Of a stretch of 48,029 bases of DNA, positions 31,296 through 41,761 are shown piece after piece. The stretch's first letter is position 1. Every line of letters begins with the position of its first letter. The notes beneath the pieces were generated by a model that was not told the DNA's origin, searched no databases, and saw only the letters and a program-made list of their open reading frames with translations. Origin of the DNA: Tieghemiomyces parasiticus (Eukaryota; Kickxellomycota; Dimargaritomycetes; Dimargaritales; Dimargaritaceae); the NCBI GenBank assembly GCA_027575765.1, contig JANBPT010000284.1, positions 1 through 48,029 of the forward strand. The letters are read 5' to 3'. The position numbers and the translations under genes are program-made.

Positions 31296-33345
31296 CCTGC
31301 AGGATTGCGTCCGGGATGGAGCGGCGGGCGGAACGGGACAAAGAAGGCAGGAGGCGTACGCTCCGGTGTGCTTCCGCCACAACGAGGCAGGCGGAAGAGA
31401 AGGAAGAGGCAGCAGCGTGTGTGTGTAGGAGGGGGGCAAACGGGTGAGCGAAGCTGTGGGTCCGGATGAAACGCTCCATCCCGCGGGTCCCAATGGTCCC
31501 GGGACCTCTGCTGGGCCCTGTAAGCCGTTTCCTCTTCTCGCGTCATGAGGATTGGTGGGGAAGACGACCGGAGCGGTTGTGATACGGGCCACTATGTAGG
31601 GGGAGGTTTAGTCACCTCCGAGGCCGAGACAGCCGGGTGGGGGGAGTACAAGTGTGCACAAACCGCGGCCACTGTGAGGAAAGCCTTGGGTGGCCACAAG
31701 CCCCTTCCCCGCCGTTGCTCCATCCCCTTGCCCTCGCACTCCCTCTCGTGTCTTGTTCGCATGGCACGTCCCGTTTAGCGAGTCTTCACTTATCGGTGGT
31801 TAGCAAGAGGCCGGCTAAAAAAAATAATAATGGCGAGATAAATAAAAATAAACTACGCCTTGCAGGACGACGGTACGACGGTACGACCTTCATGACCTTG
31901 GAGCCGCCGACGGCTGACCAATTCCTCACTTCCTTGGTTTAATCCGCGTCTAGCTGTAAACACGGCTCACCCCTTGGCCGTCCCGGAGTCGGGAGCAGGC
32001 AGCCAATTTACTAAACGATAGTGTACCAAGCTGCTTTCCCGACCTTTCCCTACTCGTCCCGGTTTATCAGATGTAGTCAGTTCGAATACTCAAGGAGAAG
32101 GGTTGACCGCAGGCGTCTGGTAAACCAGTGTGTAATTCGTTCGTAGACGGGATGGAAATTGTCAGATTTTAGAATCGGCTGGTCCCAGTCCTAGCCGCGC
32201 GCCGTCCCGTCGAGGGCCGCTCGGGTCGGGCCTCCCGCCATTGTCCATTCGATCGGAACTGCCAAGTCGGGACCGGGCCCGGCGCAAGCAGCGAAGGCCG
32301 TACTGCACACCCCAGTGCCCTTCTGTCTTGGCCGGCGTTAATAAGGCAAGGGCGGGTTGGAGGCTTTAGCGTTCACCCCTAAACCAAGCCAACTCCAGAT
32401 CACATGAAAAATACAACGCCTAATATGCCTTGACCGCCTTTCCCATGGTGAAACGTATGTTTACCGACATGGACTAATGGTAAAGCCCCTTAGATTACCT
32501 GTGCCAAATCCACTCCCGCCCAAAGGCACCCCTCGTGCTAGGTTTCAAATAGACGGGCCTACCAGTCGATCATAGCTCAACTCAGGCCCACAACCCCAAT
32601 CACCGGGCCGAAAAGCAATCCATTTTAGCGGGTATAGTGTGTATACTATTAGCCCCGCACCCCCGCCATGGTAGGATACGATACTGCAAAGTAGTGAGTG
32701 AAGCCTATTTGCAACGACAAACCGCGCTACAGAGAACTCACCGATAGTTAAAATTGTGCATCTGAACCGGTTTTATTGCCGTTGTCCCTAGCCCATGGTT
32801 AGTTTCCACAGTCGCAGACACCTAACTTTTACAAGGGGCCAAGTTTCATATACCATATTATGAAGGTCGTTTTTTGTACCGATAAGCTCGCAATGTTGGG
32901 TACTAGAGAAGCGCCAAGCGGCGTGCTCATTGGTATGCTGTTGTTTACCAACACCCGAGCGTGCCGTAGCTTACAACTCGACCAAGGCGCTGGTAACTGT
33001 CGCCGCCTGCTGTACCTTAACCGTCTTCTCTACACATGTCGCTCAAATTTCCTACCGCACCTCCACCGCCTTTCTGAAAGAGGACAACATGCAGCGTAGT
33101 GAATTTGGCAGGCTGGGACGGGCTATTGGCTATAACATATCAAAATACGAAGCTAACTCGCCAGCAACAGGATAGGCAGGCGAGAGACGCCCATGACAAT
33201 AGCGAAACGACGAGAAAGGCGGTATACAAGCCATACACTGCGGGCGTCGCACCGAGTTCGGCAGGAAGTCAGCTGACCATTGGCTAGAGTGGGAAGTGGC
33301 TGGCGGTCTGTGCTACTAGGAGGTGGGAATGTTAACACCTTCGGC

Positions 33346-33362
33346 AGAGAGAGAGAGAGAGA
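33346..33362. repeat. (AG)n microsatellite
   Basis: An AG dinucleotide run of 17 bases in the gene-poor region. Confidence 0.85.
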
Positions 33363-33741
33363 TAGCGAGGGAAGTGGCAACGGAAGATATGGGTGGAAGG
33401 AAAAGGCCTGGGCTACAGGGGACTCAACGCCTCCGACTGGGCTAAAGAATAGGCGAGCGGAACCATATCGGAGGGACAGCGCGAGTCCTATGGTGGGGGT
33501 TGGCGCGGAGTCTATACCACCGCCTTTTCTCGTTCAATAATCACCTACCGTGTTCCCAAAGGCTACACAGTCCGTGTTTTGTGCTTAATTCCCATTTAAG
33601 CCCACTGACACGATGGCAGCTGACCCATCAGGCTCGCCCGTGAACTATTATTAGCTCTCACCACGCCAACCGCCGCGGCCGTTCGGCACTAATGAGCCGT
33701 AGACGCTGGGGGGACCTGGATTAAATGGACAGGAGAATCAA

Positions 33742-33753
33742 ACACACACACAC
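33742..33753. repeat. (AC)6 microsatellite
   Basis: An AC dinucleotide run of 12 bases in the gene-poor region. Confidence 0.85.
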
Positions 33754-35466
33754 GATTGAGACAGGTAACGGTATTCGGTTTCTTTAGGTATTCTAGAGCG
33801 GTAAGCGGGGCCACACTGGCAGGACGGAGGCGTGGATGGCGGTGGCCGGTCGGCTGGGTGGCATACCCCTACGCACCTGGTTGCAATAGGTGGCGGAGGT
33901 GCTGTTAGCTGCACCGTCTTCCGCGACCCCTGATACTGGACCTAGATACTATCCTCGTAGGCGCCGCATGCCTGTGAGTGGATCACATGCTGGTTCAGAT
34001 GGCCCGCAGAAACTGGCCAGCGGGATCGCATGCTTACGTCTTCTGGGGACCAAGAGGATGTCAATATACAGGGAGGCGTCAGCCCGCTGTGCTCGATCGG
34101 GGATCATTTTGGACAACACGTGATACTAGGCTTAACTGGGCGTTGGGGCCAATGGAAAACATCCATCCGGGCTAGCGGAGCTGAACTCACCACGGTCTGT
34201 AGTGGACTTTTTAGGATCTTATCGGTCATGCGAGATGGGCGGGGGTGAGGCCAGTAGTCCATTCCGATCTCCGTGACGGCTGTTGCCTATTTTGCCAGAC
34301 GAAAAAAGAGGTGGCTTTCTCACGACAGAGGCGTCTGCTCGCCCTTTATGAACATCTTCCGTACTTTACACAATACGCTTAATTCTAACACGGGGCACCG
34401 GTGGCATAGTGGAGGGGGCGGGGGGGGAGGCAGGGGGTGGGAAGATGTGAATTAGGCTAATGATCGGGGGAGAGCGTGACGAGACGGCTAATGAAGGAGA
34501 GACTTGGGACGGCTGGGGCCTGGGGATCGGCCAGTCATTAAACGCAGACGTGCTCCTGTGCCCGCTGTATCCGCAAGATTAGTGTGATTGCTAAAATCAG
34601 AATTCACCACAGTTACATTGGTAGAATGCAGGGTCCGATTATGAGCGATGGTGGGTTGGACGGGGTTGAGGCGGGATGGGCCGTGGGAACGAATAGATAC
34701 TGGCTGCCGCAACAGTAACAGGTTGGAGTCAGACTTATAAATGTACTGGCGTACAACACACTGCCTATCTGGCCATCCTTAGTAGCTCCGTGATCGTCGG
34801 AGCTGTATACCGGCTCGGCTATCACGAACCGAGGCTTTGAGTTACAACCCTTTTGGACCTAAGTTTAGCAGTGCTATTGTCCGTAATACCGGCGGCTACG
34901 AATATTCCGCCCCATCCCCTTCAGGGTCTAGACAGGGCCTTGCGAAGGGGGAAGCGTGGCTATAACCAGGCTAGATTACAGGCTCGGTTCCGGCTGGATC
35001 CCTAACCTGTCAGAGAGGCCATACTAATGGCGGCTGACGGCGGGAAGGGAGATGCCAAAATCACTCACCAGCTACTCAGGTAGATCACGATACCCCGGAC
35101 TCTGGCCCTCAGCTCTGTAAGCGACTCCATCTTAGTAGAGCCGAGGAGGATACAGTATCTGCGGCTAAGCGGTGAAGAGGTATCGAGACAGTGATCGTCG
35201 GATCTGGGGTTGATTCTCAGGGCGAGCCCCCCTCCATTACTTCTCTTCACCACCGCCGCTTTTGGTGCCGCCCAGATCTTGAACCTGTTGAGATCAACCT
35301 GCTGCTAGGATCATAGACGCATCTCTTCCCTTCGGGGACCATCATCTTCCCTCAGAAAGAGCTACAGGTGATCAAACGGAATTATAGTACCATCGTATAG
35401 CCGAAAGGACCGACAGGCTCCTTTCCATCAAACCACCAGCAAGCTTCCCAGCTTCACCATTCCATC

Positions 35467-35817
35467 ATGAATGTTCCATTGTTTCCCGGCAGCTATCAGC
35501 AGCCTTTGGAGGTGTCCCAAGGCGAATGGCAGCCCGGGCAACATCCAGCCTTGCCCCCCTCCAAGGGGACGAGCCCCAAGTTGCTCGCCGCTACTGGACA
35601 GAACTGCGCCAGACTTCCTTGGCAAAACAAGACCATCTCCCGTTGTAAAGGTCAGTACTCTTCCGTATATAAGTGGGCTATTGTTCACTACGTTATGCAA
35701 AGTCAAGCGCGTAATAAATGCGGTTGCTTTTCATCGTCCTATAAACCCCACCTTGGTCTCGAGCCACCATCCACGCTTTCTCTGCGGCCCTTCCTAAGGT
35801 GTACACCCCATAATTGA
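35467..35817 (+). CDS. Doubtful small open frame
   Basis: A frame of 116 codons starts MNVPLFPGSYQQPLEVSQGE after a CT-rich stretch that looks like a fungal leader. Codon choice is plausible up to about 35650, where AAAG-GTCAGT could be a splice donor; the rest of the frame looks random. I recognise no domain and found no clear second exon. It may be the first exon of an unrecognised gene or chance. Confidence 0.2.
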   Translation: MNVPLFPGSYQQPLEVSQGEWQPGQHPALPPSKGTSPKLLAATGQNCARLPWQNKTISRCKGQYSSVYKWAIVHYVMQSQARNKCGCFSSSYKPHLGLEPPSTLSLRPFLRCTPHN

Positions 35818-35903
35818 TCACAATAGGTGCGGCCTTTACCGCGGCTCTCGTTTACCGCGGATTGCTCGAGCGTGGATCTGATAATGCGAGTCAAGGGGGG
35901 GAC

Positions 35904-35920
35904 GAGGCGAGGCGAGGCGA
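35904..35920. repeat. (GAGGC)n short tandem repeat
   Basis: Three full GAGGC pentamers plus a partial one follow a G-run. Confidence 0.8.
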
Positions 35921-38711
35921 AATCGCTTCTCCCAGGCTCTGGTCTGGGTCCTCCCGCTGTGCGTTACCTGATAGAGAGATGGAGGAGCCGCCGATTATCC
36001 AGATGTCCACTCTTATTACGTCGTATCATTTACGTTTCCAACCTCACACTCAGGGTGACACCAGACTTACATCGCCCAAGGTTCCTCAGCAGTCGGTGTA
36101 GGCCGACCAATTCCACCTACCTGCCAAGTAAGACGCAGCTAGCAATGCGCGAAGAGGTCCTTGGTATCGCCACTGGCCATACCTTAACAAACCTATATAT
36201 CTAACTAAAAAAAGCCATCAGGCCATCTCATTTTCAATAAGCTCCGGAAGCACCACATAATAGAGCTGGACGTTATGCCTGTTTTAATAGCGGTATAGCC
36301 CCCAAAGTAGGCGATTAGGTTAAATATGGTTAAAAAATTAATTGAAATCATACTAATCCCATCGGACCTGGTAACAGCCGAATTCTGTAGGCGATGGAGA
36401 AAACTGCCAATCCGGCCGGGGGTGATGGGCCAAGGGGGGCAGGGTAATATTTTAAACATGAGGGCCCCTATTGAACATGGCATTGTTCCCACCCTGGTCA
36501 GGAACAGGCATCTATACCAGTACTTTGGCGCCGAAGTCAATTCATACGGGGAAAAAGAGCCCGTAGAGCTTACCTGGGATATATGGGAACGGGGGGTGAG
36601 GGCAACACCATGCTACGTTTCTGGCCAGCTTACCCAGCCCACCACAAGGCGAGATGCTTTGCTCCGCACCCCAGAGAGGGGCGTCCATACTGTTAATGCC
36701 TCCTCCGCGAGTATTTTAGGTATGCTTACAATGATCGCCACCGCATGCAGGTGCTAATATGACATGAATTCCTCCCGTCGTTTGGTGGGGGCCATGAGCA
36801 AGGAGAAAGGTAGGCAGAAAAAGGGGTAGGTGGATCGGTCGCTCTTAGGGATCACCGCCTCCTATGTGGCCCTATCCGGGTTCCACATGGTAAGCGTTTC
36901 GCCACGGGGCTATCAATTCATTTCACCTAGATTTGTCTGCCTATATGGTAGCTTGGCGGAGATAACTGATAGATTGAGGAAACGAAAAGGGCGTCGAGAG
37001 GGATGCTAGCAACTATACAACCATTAAAACTGGGAAGGAAGGGCAACAACGAAGGACGAGTTGTAAAGAGAAAAATAATAATGATTGAACCTGTGTTGGC
37101 CAGGCCACAGCAGATGGAGGCTCAGCCCGCAGCAGTTTAATTTGAGCATACACAGAGGAGCGAAGAGGCTCAATAAAGAGAGATCGGAGGTGGGTGAAAG
37201 TGATACGGAATTCATTAATAGCGCTGCATTTGCGATGGCTCGTGGGGAGGGGGGAATGAGGGCCGTACGTTGGGATAGGAAACTAAGGGTGGACCGGCTC
37301 CTGTACCATGTCGATTGCTTTGTTTCAATGGCACCCACCGGCTTGGCGTTGACGGAGACTCGGCCGCTATTCGCGATCACTACACGCTCATTGGGGAAAG
37401 AGGGAGGGAGGGGAGTCATAAAGACATGATGGATTTTAGCCTACCATAATTGTCGAAGGGGGGACGACCGGTACGTTTGTATTTAATGGATCTGTTCATA
37501 TGGATAGCCAGATTGGTTGATTGGTTGTTCATGGTGGCAAAGGTCTAGATTTTGAGGCAGGCCGTCGAGCTGAGGTGACTGTGCGAGTTTGACAGGGAGA
37601 TGGTGGTTCCAAACTTTGGCACTTCATGGTGTGGTTTTGGAAGACCGATACCGTTTAAAGTACCAATGTCCTGGCCCAATTAGGACGCTGGACTGTGAGT
37701 TCAATGTACCTCGTAAAACGGATGGAGGTTAACCGTTATGGTGAAGACACCGTTGGCTACTTCGTGCCATCAGCCCGGTTCTGGGCCTCCACTCTATTAT
37801 GAACGTCCCCCCCGAGAGTCCCACGCCAATCCGGCCACGCGTCCAACCTATAACCAAACAACCCGCCGTACCCCCGCGATGGGGCGGTCGAGCGTGGAGG
37901 CTTGCGTCGCGCCCGTGTGGAGATCATCCGCCTCTTTCTAACCCCACACTATGGACGCGCTGTTGACCCAGCATTGCCGTAAGATCAAACAGAACCTGCC
38001 ACTGTGAATATCACCAAAGATCAATATAATGTGGGGAGGACTCTCACTGACACACCCACCCTCCACCGCTAGAAATGACACCTTCCGACGTACACTTCCA
38101 CTTTGATAGTTGGCTGTAGCTTGTTACTGATTAGGCAACTAGCGGCCAGCAAAAATTGAGTATTAATAGAGTATGGAAGGCACGGAAGGCCGGTCTCCCC
38201 CCCCCGGGAGGGAGGGCGCTTACATGACATGGTTGGCGGGCCCCTTACTACTCTGTAACATCGGCAATGACCCCTAACGGCGTGGGATGCTCTGTAGGGT
38301 CACCAACCTCCCCCTCTTGGCTGCCTGGGCGTGTGTAGATGAGGATGCGCCACGGCCGGTTAGCAATATCCTCCCAGTGGCCGATCAGTGGTCCGTGTAA
38401 CGTAACTATCATACCAGTGCCTTAGTAATTGTACGGGTGGGCCCGCCTCCCTGTGCACAACCGATGGTCGGCCGTTTCGATTTGGAACTCCGACTAATGC
38501 CCTTGACCCCGCACCCCTGGTTCTACACTCCGCCATCCCCATGACCTACCAAAGCCGCAACTGGGCCTTATCGGTGGCTGAAAATTTATCGAGGGTGTGA
38601 CGGTGAGCTGAGAGGGGAGGGTTGGAATCCCTCCGCCGGGCAAGGTCTACCGATACGCCCAGTTGGGGGGGGGCTAGTTTGAGGGCGGGTAGAAAGGGAA
38701 GATACAGGGTG

Positions 38712-38809
38712 AGTCGGCGACGCTGAGTAGCACCAGAGGACGGGACTCGAGCCGGCGATGTTGTAAAGGTGGACACTGACACCGCCTTACTGTAGCGCTT
38801 GCGCCGACT
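38712..38809 (-). other. Inverted-repeat element with a B-box-like motif
   Basis: AGTCGGCG at 38712-38719 and CGCCGACT at 38802-38809 form a perfect 8-base closing stem of a 98-base segment. On the minus strand it holds GGCTCGAGTCC (38743-38753), matching the Pol III B box at 10 of 11 positions. The distance from this motif to the closing stem is too long for a normal tRNA and the A box is poor. It may be a tRNA-derived repeat. Confidence 0.25.
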
Positions 38810-39929
38810 GGACAATATTCTCAAATTCGTCGACGACACGGACGTGTAACCCCCCCCCAATACACAGCCCCAGTGTGGTAAGGGGTCCATTCTGTAATGC
38901 ATCAGACAGCGGAGGACTAGGAAAGGTTGAGAGATAATTCGGAATGACGGTGACAGCTCCGAGGGAGTCGGCGAGGCGATTCGTCTGGATTGATCGAGAG
39001 TGGCAAGTTAGGTTCACGTCAGCAGTCAGCATGTGTACTAGGTTTTTTTAGGGGGGGCAGGGTGCAAGGCTACCATGATAAGGAAGTTGCCACCCCTCCC
39101 AAATTCCAGCCCTAGGGGTGTCATCTCTGTACGCCGCCTCCCAGTCTCAAGGTAGTCGGGCTGTGGGGAATCAGGTGTGGTGTCGTGCTATGAACAGTGG
39201 CCACAAATACGAAATACCGCCCGCCAGCAATGGCCGACCGTCCGACGAGCGCCCGCAGACAGCGGAGAGTCCTGGCGATCTTATCGCCTCTCCACTCATT
39301 GCTAGTGCCTTTCGGTAGCTACTTATTAGACAAATACCCGCTTCACTGGCAGCACCTGGGCAGCCGGTGAACGGTACACGATGATTTTCACTGCAAAAGG
39401 GAGATGCGTGAAAGGAGCTTGGGGCCCCATTTAGAGCCGGGTTACGTACGGCGTGTTCTATCATCCGATAGCATAGCGCTGGGACACACAATGTCCCTTC
39501 GTCCGTCATTTCCCCGGGTATACCAGGTGGCTTGGGCAGGATGAGTAGCCGTCAGATGCAGCTGGGGGGGAAGATGAAGAGTGGGACGCAACTGCTTGTG
39601 CTGGAATGGGCATGGAGCACGAACAGGAGTAAAGGAGGGAGGGATCGGCGCAGCGGCGTGTCCCTTCCCTCAGGTAAGGGCGATAGGGAGCCGCTCCGCC
39701 CGTCCATCTCTAGCCACATTGGTAGCCTGCCAGTAGGCTGTGCCCCCCCCCCCCTCCACCCGCAATCATTAGCCCCGTCCAGGTCAATACGGCCGCCCCC
39801 GACCGTTTAGTGCGGGGACGGTCGGGTCGGGAGCATGGCACGTAGGAGGGTGGTCCGCGGGATGGGCCAAAGCTCCCTCTCCCCCCGTCTCGAGGAACAT
39901 GTCACCCACTACGCTTCCTGCTTAACGGG

Positions 39930-40750
39930 CTGCTGCCCTCCTTCCTTTTTTTCCCTTTTTTTTCTTTTCCTATCGCCACTGCTCCCTCCCTCGATGCCTT
40001 CGCCTCACTTCTGCCAACTGGGGCCCTCCCTCTTTCATGCCGTCACTCCGGCCACCCTTCTTCTCTTGCCCACCACCCTCCTCTCACCCTCGCTCTGGGC
40101 TGCATGTAGCCAACAACCCCCGTCCCCGCCCTCTGGCGTTCATTCGCCCCACGGTTGATTCTCCGACCACACCCGCTCGCGGCCAGTCGAGGTGTGTATG
40201 CGCCTGCACGTCCGCAACCGCGAACGTTCCCCCTCGCCTTCCCTGATGGCGGGTGTATATAATCGGACCCTCTGCCGGCCGCCTCGCAGCCCCGGTCGTC
40301 CTTTTGCTCGCTGCTACCCCCCCACTCACATCACCCTTCCCGACTTCCCCCATATACCCTGTTTAAATAGCCTGCTTGTCGGGCTGGTCCTGCCTCGTGT
40401 ACTAGTTACCTTTAAACACGCTTTCGCTCTGTCCCTCCTGCCCCTGGGAGCGTCCTAACTATATTATCCTATCTATTCCGTGTGTCGCTTTCGGTGCTTA
40501 TTTGCGCTCCACGCATGAGTCGAGTAAGCCGCCCTTACCCCTTCCCAACCCCGCCAGCCCACGCTTCATTCCACCCGAACTCTTGCGACCACCAGACAAT
40601 CGCCGGCAATCCCTCCCTGCCGCTCCTGGGTAATCTCTCCTTCTTCTCTCGACTCCGCTTCTCTCCACACCTGTACTGCTATCGTTATCTTTCTCCTTCC
40701 TTCTCCTCCTTCCGGTTCAATACCGCTGCGCTGTACTGCCACTCCGATCA
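39930..40750 (+). other. Pyrimidine-rich stretch upstream of the DUF8032 gene
   Basis: About 800 bases are strongly biased to C and T on the plus strand, with tracts of T (39947-39970) and C. It includes TATATAA at 40256-40262 and is followed by TATAAAG at 40762-40768. Together with GTAAGTG at about 40971, which could start an intron in the leader, it fits the promoter and long untranslated leader of the gene starting at 41762. That assignment is inference. Confidence 0.45.
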
Positions 40751-41761
40751 CCATTTTGGCCTATAAAGCACTACAGCGCCACTATTAACGACCCGCCGAT
40801 TGTTTGGCATCGGGTTCGTCGCTGCAGAGCCGCAATCTTTCGACTGGCTCACCTGACGCCATCCAGCACATATACACACACGAGCCCAAACTCCGCCTGC
40901 TTCTGCACGCTGATATTTCTCTGTCCTGTCTACAGGTCCCGCTTCCCTGTCTATAGTTCGACCACGAATCAAGTAAGTGAATCTAATCGGTACTGCCCAC
41001 TTCGTTAGACGGGCTCCCCACCTCCTCCTTTTTTTTGCCGTACAACCACCACCACCACCACCGAGTCAATGCACTAGACCAGCCTCCCTCGTTTCGGTCG
41101 CTGATTAGCCAAACAGCGGCAAACCAGCGGTGGAGGTTCCCAGAACCGGGGCGGCAGAGCGCCAGGGCAGGGGGGAGGAGGGCGAGGAGAAGGACGTAGC
41201 GTAGTGATTACTCCGGGCTTCCGCACTATCGCGTCGGCTTGCAGGCACTCACTCAGTCGCGCGCGCCTCCCCCCTTTCACTCACTTCCACTCACCTCTAC
41301 CATGGAGGAATAGGGTGAGGATTGGTGACTGCCGCGTCGTAGGGCTACTGTGCTCGTGAGGTATCGTCCTCCGCGTGGGGTCCCCGTCAGCCCTCGGTTA
41401 GTGATACCGCGCTGCAGTCCCCTGTCTGCGCGGTGGCAAGTACTCCCGCTTTCTCCTTGAATATGATGCACTATGCTCCAAGCCGTTAGCCACTCACGCC
41501 GGTCTCTAACTCTTATCTCCTCTAACCTACATCTTCTCCGCCCTCGTTATCCTTATCGCTAAGTCGACCGGTCTCGGTGAGCACAGCCTTGACAGCACGT
41601 GGACTTGTCTTAACCGAATATAGCCCTTTTCACGACCTTTCACTAGTCCCAGATCGCTTCGACCCCGAAGTTTCAAGCCAGATCCTAAGTGTTACCCGAT
41701 CTGCATCCCGGACCGCTCTCACCTTACCCCTCGCTCCGTTTACGACCTCGCGTTACCGCGG

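Larger units (their letters stand above)
31120..41761. other. Gene-poor region, 10.6 kb
   Basis: Between the small secreted gene and the DUF8032 gene I find no protein that I can recognise. Longest frames include 36326-36757 (plus, 143 residues), 37024-37419 (minus, 131) and 31130-31546 (minus, 138, overlapping the secreted gene promoter); none shows a domain, signal peptide or plausible splice partner. Contents worth noting are microsatellites at 33346-33362, 33742-33753 and 35904-35920, long C or G runs, a B-box-like inverted-repeat element at 38712-38809, and a pyrimidine-rich stretch at 39930-40750. Short-exon genes, like MED6 before its exons are joined, could be hidden here. Confidence 0.5.

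Noticed and set aside
32930..33175. Frame with a signal-peptide-like stretch (ALVTVAACCTLTVFSTHVAQ)
   Set aside because: No ATG directly before the hydrophobic stretch, and the rest shows no family likeness. It could be a decayed secreted gene, but the evidence is too thin.
36326..36757. 143-codon plus-strand frame, opposed by a 111-codon minus frame at 36205-36540
   Set aside because: I looked for transposase motifs in both strands and found none that hold up; left uncalled.
38560..38640. T-arm-like GAGGGTTGGAATCCCTC near 38617
   Set aside because: The single stem pairs well, but no anticodon arm, acceptor stem or A box could be matched.
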